From the NCBI GenBank assembly GCA_026988575.1, contig JALSKZ010000053.1, positions 37,621-101,620 of the forward strand: DNA of 64,000 nt, read 5' to 3'. This DNA is from Thermodesulfobacteriales bacterium (lineage in GTDB: Bacteria; Desulfobacterota; Thermodesulfobacteria; Thermodesulfobacteriales; Thermodesulfatatoraceae). Shown here piece after piece: positions 16,612 to 25,545 of this stretch. Position 1 is the first letter of the stretch. The number at the start of each line of letters is the position of its first letter. The notes beneath the pieces are model-generated. The model saw only the letters and a program-made list of their open reading frames with translations. It ran no database searches and was not told the origin of the DNA. The position numbers and the translations under genes were made by a program.

Positions 16612-19368
16612 ATGGCACGTTACATAATAGGTATAGATTTGGGTACTACGAATACGGCGTTGGCCTATGTGGATCTTAAGACCTCTGGGCCCCAATTAGA
16701 GATAAAGACCTTTTTAGTCCCTCAATTAGTAGGTCCTGGACGAATAGGAGAGCGTTCTACCCTGCCCTCGTTTTTATATTTGCCCGGACCATACGAGCTC
16801 GCTCCAGAAGAGCTGGCTTTACCCTGGGATCCTAACCGTAGATTTGCTGTGGGGACCTTTGCCCGTGACCAGGGGGCCCTGGTGCCAGGCCGTTTGGTCT
16901 CTTCTGCCAAGAGCTGGTTATGTCATGGAGGCGTGGACAGACAGGCCCCTATTTTGCCGTGGGGAGCAGGAGACGAAGTAGAAAAAGTCTCTCCTGTAGA
17001 GGCCTCGGCGCGTTATCTTGAACATCTGCGCGAGGCCTGGAATTACACCATGGCCAGAGATGATCCAGAGTCCCGGCTAGAAAAACAGACGGTCATTATT
17101 ACTGTACCGGCCTCTTTTGACGAAGTAGCCCGAGAACTTACACGCCAGGCCGCAGAAAAGGCAGGGCTTAGGGAAGCGATTCTCCTTGAAGAGCCCGTGG
17201 CTGCCCTCTATGCTTGGCTATCTCAGCACGAAAAAAATTGGACCGAAATCTTAAAAGAGGGCGAGCGGGTTCTGGTCTGTGATGTAGGGGGAGGCACCTC
17301 GGACTTCACGTTGGTAGAGGTACAGCAGGGGCCTCAGGGGCTTTCGTTAGAGCGTATAGCCGTGGGAGAACACATCCTGTTGGGAGGCGATAATGTCGAT
17401 CTGGCCTTGGCCCGCTTAGTAGAACGAAAACTTCAGGGGGTGCGTCTCGATTTTGCCCGTTTTCAAATGTTGACTTTCCTCTGTCGCGAACTCAAAGAAA
17501 AACTATTGGCCCAAGAGGGGCCAATAGAAGATGCTGTACGTCTCCCTGGTCGGGGTACATCTTTGATTGGTGACACTTTAGTGGTGAAGGTCTCTAAAGA
17601 GGAAGTCCTGGATCTAATCCTTAAAGAATTTTTCCCCTCGGTGGAATATGGTCCTGCCCTCCAGAGGGTAGAATCTGTTCCCAGAGTCCTTCCCGAATGG
17701 GGATTGCCTTTTGCTCGCGATCCAGCGGTGACCCGTCATTTAGCCGCCTTTCTTTATCGACATGAGGTAAAAAACATAGACGTGCTCCTCTTTAATGGAG
17801 GGGCCTTAAAGCCCCTATTGTTACGTCAAAAAATACGGCAAGAGGTGGGTAATTGGTTCAAAAGACAAGACGTCCGCGAACTTGAAACCGCCTCCCTGGA
17901 TTTGGCCGTCTCTATTGGGGCGGCTTATTACGGTTTGGTACGCCAAGGCCTTGGCATTAGGGTTGGTGGCGGACTGCCCCGTTCTTATTACCTAGGGGTG
18001 GCCAGTGAAGAGGGGAAAAACAAGGCCGTGTGCTTGGTGCCTAAGGGGACCAAAGAGGGGGAACAACTCTGTTTGCCCCTTACTTTCCGGGTGCTTACCA
18101 ACAGACCGGTTAGCTTTCCCCTTTATACTTCCTCCTTGCGTGAAGATGCCTTGGGTGCAGTGGTAGAGATCAACAAGGAAGAGTTTGTCGCTTTGCCGCC
18201 CCTGGCCACCGTATTGAAATTTGGGCGCAAGACTGCTGTGCGGGAAATACCGGTGGAAATAGAGACCTGTCTTTCGGAACTGGGGGTCTTAGAGACCTAT
18301 TGTCGGTCTAAAGAGACACCTCACCGCTGGCGGTTACAGTTTGCCCTGAGGGAGATGGAGCTTAAACGTTCTGAAATGCCCGAGGGTATACTGGTAAAGC
18401 CCAAAGAGCCTTCTGAAACACCCGTAAGTGAAGAACTTGTCGAGAAGCTGCAGGGTGTCCTTGAACATTATTTCGCCCACCGCGAAGACTTACCTCAGCT
18501 GGCCCGCGCTTTAGAAAATATCCTGGAAATGGAGCGCGATCGTTGGCCTTTACCTGTTCTTAGGGCCCTGGCCGACCTCCTACTAGAAAGAAAAGATGTG
18601 CGCGAAAAAACGGCCTTACACGAAGCACGCTGGTTGAACCTAACGGGCTTTTCTTTAAGACCAGGCTATGGGGATCCTCTAGACCCTTTTCGGATACGCA
18701 AATTATGGGGGCTTTATTTTGAGGGGCTTAAGCACCGTCAGGACAAAGGGGCAAGATGTGAGTGGTGGATTTTCTGGAGACGCATAGCCGGGGGTTTGCG
18801 TAAAGGTCAACAAGAACAATTTTTTGCCTCGGTGAGGCCCTACCTCCAAGGGGTTTCTAAAAAAAAGGCCTCCACTCCTAAGCTTTCACCACCAGAGCGC
18901 ATAGAGCTTTGGCTCTGTGTGGCCAATATGGAACTCCTGTTGCCCAAAATAAAGACAGAATTGGCCCGCTCTTTATGGCGAGAGCTCAAAAAATTTGATC
19001 GGCGTTTGCTCCTGGCTTGCGCAAGGCTTTTATCCCGGGAATTACTTTACGGTCCGGCAGACAAGGTAGTGCCTGCTTCGCAAGCAGAAGACCTTATCAG
19101 GAAGTTCATCGAGCGGGTAAAAAATAAAAAATTAAAGGGGGCCCTTGCCCGGGCGGTGGCCGAGGCCTTGTTAAAGATGACCCGGTTGACCGGGGATCGG
19201 GTACGCGATGTATCCGAAGGACTACGGCAGGAGGTGGCTGATTTGTTGTGTGTGCTGGGGCTTCCCAAGGAGGCCACCAAGCCTCTTTTTAACGTCATTC
19301 CCATGAAAGAAGGCGAAAAGGCAGAGCTTTTTGGCGAATCGTTGCCCTTGGGGTTGCGGCTTTCATGA
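16612..19368 (+). CDS. Hsp70-family protein with DUF3731-type C-terminal region
   Basis: The 918-aa protein has an actin-like ATPase domain: phosphate-1 loop G7-I-D-L-G-T-T-N-T and phosphate-2 loop V-C-D-V-G-G-G-T-S-D-F (222-232), with a later F-N-G-G-A segment. Residues from about 600 onward form an Arg-, Leu- and Trp-rich helical region in place of the DnaK substrate-binding and lid domains; this layout matches the Hsp70 proteins with DUF3731. It is thus a chaperone-like ATPase with unknown clients rather than the housekeeping DnaK. Its stop overlaps the HU-like gene by 4 bp, tying it to a DNA-binding protein. No DnaJ or GrpE gene is nearby. Confidence 0.85.
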   Translation: MARYIIGIDLGTTNTALAYVDLKTSGPQLEIKTFLVPQLVGPGRIGERSTLPSFLYLPGPYELAPEELALPWDPNRRFAVGTFARDQGALVPGRLVSSAKSWLCHGGVDRQAPILPWGAGDEVEKVSPVEASARYLEHLREAWNYTMARDDPESRLEKQTVIITVPASFDEVARELTRQAAEKAGLREAILLEEPVAALYAWLSQHEKNWTEILKEGERVLVCDVGGGTSDFTLVEVQQGPQGLSLERIAVGEHILLGGDNVDLALARLVERKLQGVRLDFARFQMLTFLCRELKEKLLAQEGPIEDAVRLPGRGTSLIGDTLVVKVSKEEVLDLILKEFFPSVEYGPALQRVESVPRVLPEWGLPFARDPAVTRHLAAFLYRHEVKNIDVLLFNGGALKPLLLRQKIRQEVGNWFKRQDVRELETASLDLAVSIGAAYYGLVRQGLGIRVGGGLPRSYYLGVASEEGKNKAVCLVPKGTKEGEQLCLPLTFRVLTNRPVSFPLYTSSLREDALGAVVEINKEEFVALPPLATVLKFGRKTAVREIPVEIETCLSELGVLETYCRSKETPHRWRLQFALREMELKRSEMPEGILVKPKEPSETPVSEELVEKLQGVLEHYFAHREDLPQLARALENILEMERDRWPLPVLRALADLLLERKDVREKTALHEARWLNLTGFSLRPGYGDPLDPFRIRKLWGLYFEGLKHRQDKGARCEWWIFWRRIAGGLRKGQQEQFFASVRPYLQGVSKKKASTPKLSPPERIELWLCVANMELLLPKIKTELARSLWRELKKFDRRLLLACARLLSRELLYGPADKVVPASQAEDLIRKFIERVKNKKLKGALARAVAEALLKMTRLTGDRVRDVSEGLRQEVADLLCVLGLPKEATKPLFNVIPMKEGEKAELFGESLPLGLRLS

Positions 19369-19661
19369 ATCGTCGAGAATTGGCTATAGAATTGGCTAAG
19401 CGTTTGGGTATAAGTAAACGTTTGGCCGAAAGGTTAGTAAAGGCCTTTTTTCAGGAGATAATTGAGGCCTTGAGACGAGGAGAACGGGTAGAAATGCGCA
19501 ACTTTGGTGCCTTTGAAGTCCACAACCGACGGGCTTTTTTAGGATTTCATCCAAAAACAGGCCGAAAAATACAGATCTCTCCCTCAAAAAGTATTCGTTT
19601 CCGGCCTAGCAAAAGGATAAAGCAGATCATCCAAGACTGTGGTCCGGAGAAAGAATTTTAG
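19365..19661 (+). CDS. HU/IHF-family DNA-bending protein
   Basis: The 98-aa protein has the HU/IHF fold: helical N-terminus, R-N-F-G-A-F-E-V, and the beta-arm motif H-P-K-T-G-R-K followed by I-S-P-S-K-S-I-R-F-R-P-S. The C-terminal tail extends some 8 residues past the usual end. It is nearer to IHF/integration-host-like forms than to classic HU. ATGA overlap with the Hsp70 gene implies coupled translation. It should bend and compact DNA in the nucleoid. Confidence 0.92.
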   Translation: MNRRELAIELAKRLGISKRLAERLVKAFFQEIIEALRRGERVEMRNFGAFEVHNRRAFLGFHPKTGRKIQISPSKSIRFRPSKRIKQIIQDCGPEKEF

Positions 19662-19703
19662 TTTGGGCTTTTTAGAAGGGATACTTAGTGGTAAAAGAAG
19701 ACC

Positions 19704-20267
19704 ATGAGATACATTCGGTTGCCACGTCCTGATCCCACAAAGCTGATTGAAGAAAAAATAGCGCTGGCTGAAGAGCTATTTGAAGTTTGGGGACCAGGTC
19801 TTAAAGAAGACCCCGAGATAGCACCTTTATTGCCTCTTTATAAAAAGGCAGTAGAAGCCTCCAATAAGGCCATGGAAGAGGCCGGCACCTTTAAGGAATG
19901 CTTCGTGTGTACGGTTGAAGAGGGTAAGGGCTGTTGCAAAATTGGTCTAGAAAACGAATGTACTGTACTCATCCTCCTTTTAAATCTTCTCCTGGGGGTG
20001 AAATTTCCTAAAGAACGCGAAGTACCTGGACGGTGTTTTTTTGTAGGTCCTCTGGGTTGTAAGATCCTGGCACGCCCTATGTTGTGTCGAGACTATTTTT
20101 GCCTTCGGCACTATAAAAAGGTACCCGAAGAAGTTATGGCGCATATAACCCAGGTGCTCCATGAAGAATTGATGTTGCTCCATCAAATTACAAGACTTAT
20201 CCGTCACCGCCTCGAATCGTGGATAGGCGATTTTTTGATGGAATTAGACTTAACCGGTTACACTTAA
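19704..20267 (+). CDS. Cys-rich protein, possible YkgJ-like metal/Fe-S binder
   Basis: The 187-aa protein has Cys in two groups: C66-x2-C69-x7-C77-C78 with C86 following, and a second group G-R-C, L-G-C, M-L-C-R-D-Y-F-C at about residues 113-135. This spacing recalls the CxxCxxxCC proteins of the YkgJ family, which are thought to bind zinc or an Fe-S cluster, but the match is partial. There is no signal peptide, so a cytoplasmic protein is likely. It lies between the HU-like gene and pal on the same strand (10-bp gap to pal). Confidence 0.6.
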   Translation: MRYIRLPRPDPTKLIEEKIALAEELFEVWGPGLKEDPEIAPLLPLYKKAVEASNKAMEEAGTFKECFVCTVEEGKGCCKIGLENECTVLILLLNLLLGVKFPKEREVPGRCFFVGPLGCKILARPMLCRDYFCLRHYKKVPEEVMAHITQVLHEELMLLHQITRLIRHRLESWIGDFLMELDLTGYT

Positions 20268-20277
20268 GGAGGACATA

Positions 20278-20871
20278 ATGTACGCAAAGAAGAGGTGGTC
20301 TTTAATATTATTTTTGGTCTCAATCATTTTTTTGGTCTCTTGTGCGAAAGAAAGTCTACCTCCTGCGGCCTTGAGCCCCTCGGAGACTTCTCCGGCCCAG
20401 GTGGCGCCGGCGGCCCCTTCTAAGGAGGCATCCCCGACCAAAGCTGTTTCCCAACCTCCTGCCTTTGAGAGTGAAGCTTTAGAGGCCAAGGCCTTGCCCC
20501 CTGAAAAACGCCTGGCCCTTTATGGTCGGAGTACTCCCCCTTTAGAGGCCATATTTTTCAATTTTGATTCTTATGAAATAAGAGACGATATGAAAGCCAG
20601 GCTTCAAAAAGACGCCCGTATACTCCTGGAACATCCTAACTGGAAGATACAGTTACAGGGTAATTGTGACGAAAGGGGTTCCAGTGAGTACAACCTGGCC
20701 TTGGGAGAAAAAAGGGCCCTTATGGTGAAGCGTTATCTTATGAATTTGGGCATTGAGGCCCGTCGCTTAACTACGGTAAGCTTTGGCGAGGAAAGGCCCT
20801 TGGCGAAAGGCCATAACGAAAAGGCCTGGGCCCTAAATCGGCGCGTCGATTTAGTCGTGGTAAACAAATAA
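20278..20871 (+). CDS. pal: Peptidoglycan-associated lipoprotein Pal
   Basis: The 197-aa protein has a lipoprotein signal with lipobox L-V-S-C22, a Pro/Ala-rich linker of about 60 residues, and a C-terminal OmpA-like peptidoglycan-binding domain (about 88-195) with F-N-F-D-S, G-N-C-D-E-R-G-S-S-E-Y-N and N-R-R-V-D. It anchors the outer membrane to peptidoglycan. AGGAGG precedes the ATG. No tol genes are in view. It is followed 9 bp later by skp. Confidence 0.95.
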   Translation: MYAKKRWSLILFLVSIIFLVSCAKESLPPAALSPSETSPAQVAPAAPSKEASPTKAVSQPPAFESEALEAKALPPEKRLALYGRSTPPLEAIFFNFDSYEIRDDMKARLQKDARILLEHPNWKIQLQGNCDERGSSEYNLALGEKRALMVKRYLMNLGIEARRLTTVSFGEERPLAKGHNEKAWALNRRVDLVVVNK

Positions 20872-20880
20872 GGAGGTAGT

Positions 20881-21417
20881 ATGCGAAAAATAATCGTCTT
20901 TAGCCTGATTTGTCTGTTCTGTTGCCCCTCTTTACTTTTGGCTCAGGGGCTAAAAGTGGCTGTGATAGACATGCAGAGCGTGGTACGCCAGTCGCAGGCT
21001 GGACAACAAGCCCTGGTTAAATTGCAGCAGAAATTCGATGTGCTCAATAAAAAGCTCAAGGCCCAAGAAGAAAAGATAAAGCAATTCAAACAAGAGCTAG
21101 AAAAAAAGGCCCCTTTGTTGTCCGCCGAGGCCCGTCAGGAACAGGAGAGACAATACCAAAAGATGGTAAGGGAGTATCAGGCCCAAAGAGAAGATGCCCA
21201 ATTTGAAATGCGCCAGGCCGAACAAGAGGCCTTAAAGCCCATTTTGAAAGATCTGCAACACATAGTCCAAAATATGGCCCAAAAAGAAGGCTACGACCTC
21301 ATCTTGGAGAAAAAAATGCCCGGAATATATTGGGCTTCTCCCAAAATTGATATTACTAATCACGTTATTGAGCTCTACAATCAATATCTCCAGGGCCAAA
21401 AAAATAAGAAAAACTGA
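20881..21417 (+). CDS. skp: Periplasmic OmpH/Skp-family chaperone
   Basis: The 178-aa protein has a cleavable signal peptide (cut near L-L-L-A-Q-G), then V-A-V-I-D-M-Q and a long charged coiled coil (about 45-135) that forms the tentacles of Skp, ending with a beta segment. It holds unfolded outer-membrane proteins on their way to BamA. AGGAGG precedes the ATG; the stop overlaps the glucokinase start by one base (TGATG). Confidence 0.92.
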   Translation: MRKIIVFSLICLFCCPSLLLAQGLKVAVIDMQSVVRQSQAGQQALVKLQQKFDVLNKKLKAQEEKIKQFKQELEKKAPLLSAEARQEQERQYQKMVREYQAQREDAQFEMRQAEQEALKPILKDLQHIVQNMAQKEGYDLILEKKMPGIYWASPKIDITNHVIELYNQYLQGQKNKKN

Positions 21418-22382
21418 TGCTATTAGCCGGGGACGTAGGAGGGACCAAGACCCAGCTGGCGCTATACGAATTTAAGGGCCCTATGCGTCCTCGTTTTTTG
21501 CGCACTTATCCTACCAAGGCTTATACCAGTTTAAGGGCTCTTTTGGAGTCTTTTTTAGAAGAGGCAGGGGTCAAAGACTTGGAGGCCCTTTGTCTTGCTG
21601 TAGCGGGCCCGGTACTAAAAGGCCGGGTAGATATGGTAAATGTGGGCTGGAAATTTTCCGAAGGGGATCTGAGTCGATATTTCCACACCAAGGTGAAGAT
21701 CCTAAACGACCTTGAGTCCCTGGCCTTTGCTATCCCTCACCTGTCGAGCAAGGCGTTTTTCCCGCTATTTAAACGCAGAGCTGAGCCTCAGGGGAATATA
21801 GGGGTAATTGCCGCGGGGACGGGATTGGGGCAAGCCATGCTCATAAGGAAAGGGGCTTTAGGGGCTGTCCCTGTGGCTACGGAAGGAGGTCATACCGAGT
21901 TTGCGGCAGACAGAGAAGAGGAATGGCTACTTTATAAATGGTTAAAGGCCCGATACGGGCATGTGAGTCTTGAGCGCGTGCTATCTGGACCAGGGTTGGA
22001 AAATATCTATCGGTTTTTACAGGAATGGCATGGAGAGACCGGCCCTGGCCTTTCGGCTCCCGAAATTACCCGCTTGGCCCTACAGGGAGAGTCCTTGGCC
22101 GCAGAGGCCTTGGATATTTTTGTCCGCCTTTATGGTCGCGAGGCGGGCAATTTGGCCTTACGGTGTATGGCCACCGGGGGGATCTTTTTAGGAGGAGGTA
22201 TTGCCCCCAAAATCCTTGTCTTCTTACAAAGAGATTCCTTCCTCAAGGCCTTTTTAGACAAAGGACGACTGCGCTGGTTTGTAGAAAAGGTCCCTGTAAA
22301 GGTCGTTCGGCATCCTTACGCCGTGCTTCAGGGAGCGGGGCTTTACGCCCGGGCTTATCTTAGGCCAGAAGTACGGCAATAA
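21417..22382 (+). CDS. glk: Glucokinase (Glk family)
   Basis: The 321-aa protein opens with L-A-G-D-V-G-G-T-K-T, the ATP-binding phosphate-1 loop of Glk-type glucokinases, and has A-G-P-V at about 65, L-N-D-L-E and G-T-G-L-G-Q-A. The length fits the E. coli Glk class rather than ROK, as no ROK Cys-rich motif is seen. It phosphorylates glucose, perhaps glucose freed from glycogen by the GH57 enzyme in this window (inference). Its 3' end overlaps the convergent DUF1614 gene by 23 bp. Confidence 0.9.
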   Translation: MLLAGDVGGTKTQLALYEFKGPMRPRFLRTYPTKAYTSLRALLESFLEEAGVKDLEALCLAVAGPVLKGRVDMVNVGWKFSEGDLSRYFHTKVKILNDLESLAFAIPHLSSKAFFPLFKRRAEPQGNIGVIAAGTGLGQAMLIRKGALGAVPVATEGGHTEFAADREEEWLLYKWLKARYGHVSLERVLSGPGLENIYRFLQEWHGETGPGLSAPEITRLALQGESLAAEALDIFVRLYGREAGNLALRCMATGGIFLGGGIAPKILVFLQRDSFLKAFLDKGRLRWFVEKVPVKVVRHPYAVLQGAGLYARAYLRPEVRQ

Positions 22383-23031
22383 TACCGGTGAGAAATATCC
22401 CGTCAAAAGTTCCTGCTCCACCAATAGAGGCCACTGGGGCCCTTAAACGATCTATTTCGCGGAGATGTAATAGATCGGCCCCGATCAACGTGCCCATAGT
22501 ACCAGAGATGTAAGCTACAGCTGGAGCATGTAAGGGGTCTAATAAAAGGGCCACCAAGGCGGCCAAAAGGGGAGGAATAAACATGGGGAGGCCAATACCA
22601 ATGCCAGGGATGGGACGGGCCAGTTTATAACATACAAGGCTTACCACCGTGACCCCTAAGATGGGGGTGATCAGCAAATGGTGTTGCAACATAAGGTATA
22701 TGGAGAGCAAAAGGGGAATAATACAGCCTCCGAAATTAACTGCTATAACGGTAGTTTGTGGTTTTCTGACCGGAGGTACTACGTAACGGATACCAAAGAA
22801 ATTTATTTCCCTTTCCGGATAAAATTCATAACCATGATGTATGGTCTTTACGGGAATATTGATGTGACTGCCCAGCAACGAGCCCAAAAGGAAGGCCAAA
22901 ATTTGGTCTCCCGAAAGGCCAAGTTTGGTGGCGGCGATGGTAATGATACCTATATGAAACAGGACAAAGATAAAAAAGAGAATGATCAAAAAACCAAAGA
23001 AAAAGAGCAAAGCAAAGGGGCTAAAGATCAT
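22360..23031 (-). CDS. DUF1614 family membrane protein
   Basis: The 223-aa polytopic protein matches the DUF1614 pattern: about six hydrophobic segments, a G-S-H-I-N-I-P stretch, G-I-G-L-P and a C-terminal S-I-G-G-A-G-T-F-D-G-I-F-L-T-G. It is an inner-membrane protein of unknown function. Its start overlaps tsaE by 11 bp, so it is the last gene of the acpS-nnrD-tsaE operon. Confidence 0.85.
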   Translation of the reverse strand: MIFSPFALLFFFGFLIILFFIFVLFHIGIITIAATKLGLSGDQILAFLLGSLLGSHINIPVKTIHHGYEFYPEREINFFGIRYVVPPVRKPQTTVIAVNFGGCIIPLLLSIYLMLQHHLLITPILGVTVVSLVCYKLARPIPGIGIGLPMFIPPLLAALVALLLDPLHAPAVAYISGTMGTLIGADLLHLREIDRLRAPVASIGGAGTFDGIFLTGIIAVLLA

Positions 23032-23455
23032 TAGACTCTCCTTTTAAGGTCTTTATGGTTATCTGGCGCTCTGTGGGACTGGAAACGAGTATTTCTACCA
23101 GGAGACTATGGGGAAGAGAATAAGGCAGTCTTTCTGCCCATTCTATGGCCAATATCCCTTCTTCTAGTAAGTCCTCAAGACCTAGATCTTCTACTTCGCC
23201 TGCTTCTAAGCGGTAGAGGTCTACGTGAAAGAGGGTTATACGTCCTGGATACTGATTGATCAAGGCAAAGGTGGGGCTTGAGACATAATAGTCCTCAGGC
23301 ACCTCAAGACCTTGGGCCAGGCCCTGAATAAAGGTGGTCTTGCCGGCGCCAAGGTCTCCCTTGAGCAATACTACGTCTCCTATTTTTAGTTTTTGGGCCA
23401 CCTGAGAGGCCAATTTTTTGGTCTCCTCTGGGGTTTTGGTAAGATATTTTTCCAT
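23021..23455 (-). CDS. tsaE: TsaE, tRNA threonylcarbamoyladenosine biosynthesis ATPase
   Basis: The 144-aa protein has the TsaE P-loop G-D-L-G-A-G-K-T-T (33-41), S-P-T-F-A-L-I-N and H-V-D-L-Y-R, and ends with I-E-W-A-E-R-L. It works with TsaB and TsaD to install t6A37 on ANN-decoding tRNAs. It overlaps nnrD by one base (TAATG); the nnrD-tsaE pairing is widespread in bacteria. Confidence 0.95.
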   Translation of the reverse strand: MEKYLTKTPEETKKLASQVAQKLKIGDVVLLKGDLGAGKTTFIQGLAQGLEVPEDYYVSSPTFALINQYPGRITLFHVDLYRLEAGEVEDLGLEDLLEEGILAIEWAERLPYSLPHSLLVEILVSSPTERQITIKTLKGESNDL

Positions 23456-25017
23456 TATAAGGTCCTCTTGAAGACCAATTTTTTAAAGACTACCGGGACT
23501 TTTTCGGCCAGCTCAGAGGCCAGAAACCCCCAAGGACCTTTTTCTGCGGCAAGCAAATCACCAGCTGCACCATGGATATATACTCCCAGGCAAGCCGCTT
23601 CAAAGGGATCCCTGCCCTGGGCCAAAAAGGCACCGATGATCCCCGCAAGTACGTCACCCATACCTCCGCTGGCCATTCCAGGATTGCCTGTGCTGTTTAC
23701 GGCCTCTCGTCCATCGGGAGAAGCAATCACGGTGGCGGCCCCTTTAAGCACGACTACGGTGTTGGTTTCTCGGGCCGCTGTTCGGGCCGCTAGTAAGCGG
23801 TCTTTTTGGATAGTTTCTTTGGGGCTCTGGAGGAGACGGGCCAGTTCTCCCGGGTGAGGGGTGAGCACACGGGGGTATTGAGCCCTGCGCAGATGATAAA
23901 ACTGTCCGGAGAGGGCGGTTAAGGCATCGGCATCCACCACCATAGGCAAGGGAAGTTCCGCCACCAGACGCTGTACCAGAGACATGGTGGAGGCGGTCAA
24001 CCCTACGCCAGGGCCTACTACGGCGGCCCTTTTCCCTTCAGCTATATTAGAGAGCGCTTCAAAGGCCTCCAGCGAGAGACAACCTTCAGCAGTTTCTTCG
24101 CCTATGGGGGTGGTCATGGCCTCGATAAGAGAGTTTTCAAAGACTAAATTGGTACTCCTGGTAGAGGCCAAAGTGACTAGACCTGCCCCGGCCCTTAGGG
24201 CCCCTTTAGCCGCAAGTATTGCGGCACCGGTCTTTCCTGGAGAGCCCGCTATAATCAGAAGGTGGCCGTAGGTGCCCTTATGGGTATCAGGTTCTCGGGG
24301 GCCAATATGTTTTAGGGCCCAATCTTCAGTGAGCCAAAGGCGTTTTGGGCCCTTTTCGGCGATGACTTGGGGGGGCATAGAGATGTCTACCACGCAAAGT
24401 TCCCCTACGTATTGTCGGCCCGGGTAGATAACCTGCCCCACCTTGGGCAGTGCCATGGTAGCCGTAAGATCGGCCTTTACCGCCAAGCCCAAAGGATGTC
24501 CTGTGTCTGCGGAAAGCCCTGAGGGCATATCAACGGCCAAGATAAATACGTCGGAAGAATTTAATATCTCTACGACCCGAGCCAAAAAGCCACTCACCGG
24601 TCTTTTAAGGCCAGTACCAAAGATGGCGTCTACAATTAACCCAAAGTGTTTTAACAAAAAGGGCAGGGAATCAAGGTCGCTCTCGGTAAGCTCGATTAAA
24701 GGCAGCCCTATACGTTTCAGAATTTGCAAATTTAAGGCTGCTTCCCCCTTGTATTTTTCTGGCGGGACAAGGGTGATGACCTTTACCGGTATATTCTTTT
24801 GGGCCAGGTGTCGGGCTATGACAAAACCGTCGCCCCCATTATTGCCCGGCCCGCATACAATAAGGGTGCCTTTTTGGGCCTTTGGGGCCAAGCGAGACCA
24901 TATCAACTCGGCTATTCCTCGACCGGCATTTTCCATGAGGATTTCACCAGGTATCCCCATTTCTTCGATGGTATAGCGATCAAGGGCTTGCATCTCTTCG
25001 GCGTAGACCAGTCTCAT
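23455..25017 (-). CDS. nnr: Bifunctional NAD(P)H-hydrate epimerase/dehydratase
   Basis: The 520-aa protein joins an N-terminal YjeF_N epimerase domain (about 1-215, with G-P-G-N-N-G-G-D-G) to a C-terminal ribokinase-like ADP-dependent dehydratase domain (about 225-510, with G-P-G-V-G and the N-P-G-M-A-S-G-G-M-G-D motif). It repairs hydrated NADH and NADPH, damage that is favoured at high temperature. It lies 3 bp downstream of acpS. Confidence 0.96.
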   Translation of the reverse strand: MRLVYAEEMQALDRYTIEEMGIPGEILMENAGRGIAELIWSRLAPKAQKGTLIVCGPGNNGGDGFVIARHLAQKNIPVKVITLVPPEKYKGEAALNLQILKRIGLPLIELTESDLDSLPFLLKHFGLIVDAIFGTGLKRPVSGFLARVVEILNSSDVFILAVDMPSGLSADTGHPLGLAVKADLTATMALPKVGQVIYPGRQYVGELCVVDISMPPQVIAEKGPKRLWLTEDWALKHIGPREPDTHKGTYGHLLIIAGSPGKTGAAILAAKGALRAGAGLVTLASTRSTNLVFENSLIEAMTTPIGEETAEGCLSLEAFEALSNIAEGKRAAVVGPGVGLTASTMSLVQRLVAELPLPMVVDADALTALSGQFYHLRRAQYPRVLTPHPGELARLLQSPKETIQKDRLLAARTAARETNTVVVLKGAATVIASPDGREAVNSTGNPGMASGGMGDVLAGIIGAFLAQGRDPFEAACLGVYIHGAAGDLLAAEKGPWGFLASELAEKVPVVFKKLVFKRTL

Positions 25018-25020
25018 GGC

Positions 25021-25398
25021 TTAATCCCCCTCTAATAGTACCATTGCTACCGCATAATCTTTTTCGTGCGATAGCGAAACATGGCTCTTTTGAGCCCCCA
25101 ATTCATGGAACCGACGCTTGGCCCTACCGTGAAAAACGAGAAACGGTTTGCCGCTTGGTTCGTGTCTTATTTCTATCTCCCGCCACCCCACGCCTCTCAT
25201 CCCCGTACCTAAAGCCTTAGAAGCAGCTTCTTTAGCTGCAAACAAGGCCGCAAAATAGAGCAATGCGTTAGAACGATTTTGGGCCAAGACTTGTTCCCTG
25301 AAGGTATAAATTCTATGGAGAAAACGCTCTCTATAAGATTCCCATACACGTTGAAACCGGTCTATGGCTACTATATCTATACCTATGCCGATTATCAT
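25021..25398 (-). CDS. acpS: Holo-[acyl-carrier-protein] synthase
   Basis: The 125-aa protein has G-I-G-I-D-I-V with the metal-binding Asp and F-A-A-K-E-A-A-S-K-A-L-G-T-G, the two AcpS signatures, and a closing S-L-S-H-E segment. It moves phosphopantetheine from CoA to ACP for fatty acid synthesis. It is first in the operon with nnr, tsaE and DUF1614 and is divergent from rtcB across a 147-bp gap. Confidence 0.95.
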   Translation of the reverse strand: MIIGIGIDIVAIDRFQRVWESYRERFLHRIYTFREQVLAQNRSNALLYFAALFAAKEAASKALGTGMRGVGWREIEIRHEPSGKPFLVFHGRAKRRFHELGAQKSHVSLSHEKDYAVAMVLLEGD

Positions 25399-25486
25399 GT
25401 GCTCTAACCTCTTTGCTTTAGTTTTACCTGAGCTAAATCTAGAAAAAAAGTTTTTGTGGCCTGCTTAATCTACGAAATTAATTTTT

Positions 25487-25515
25487 TAGCAGGTTCCAGG
25501 GATGTCTTTCTGCTA
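25487..25515 (+). promoter_or_regulatory. TAGCAG-N17-CTGCTA element upstream of rtcB
   Basis: TAGCAG (25487-25492) and CTGCTA (25510-25515) form a 6-bp inverted repeat 30 bp before the rtcB ATG. AGCAGG can instead pair with CCTGCT at 25460-25465, giving two exclusive stems. The flanks (TTTTTAGCAG...TTTCTGCTA) closely resemble those upstream of glyQ at 41765-41792. TATATA at 25514-25519 could serve as a -10 box. Confidence 0.35.
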
Positions 25516-25545
25516 TATAAATGAAAGAACATAAAGGAGGCTTTT

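Noticed and set aside
24443..24976. 177-aa plus-strand frame opposite nnr
   Set aside because: Antisense shadow of the strongly conserved YjeF-type gene.
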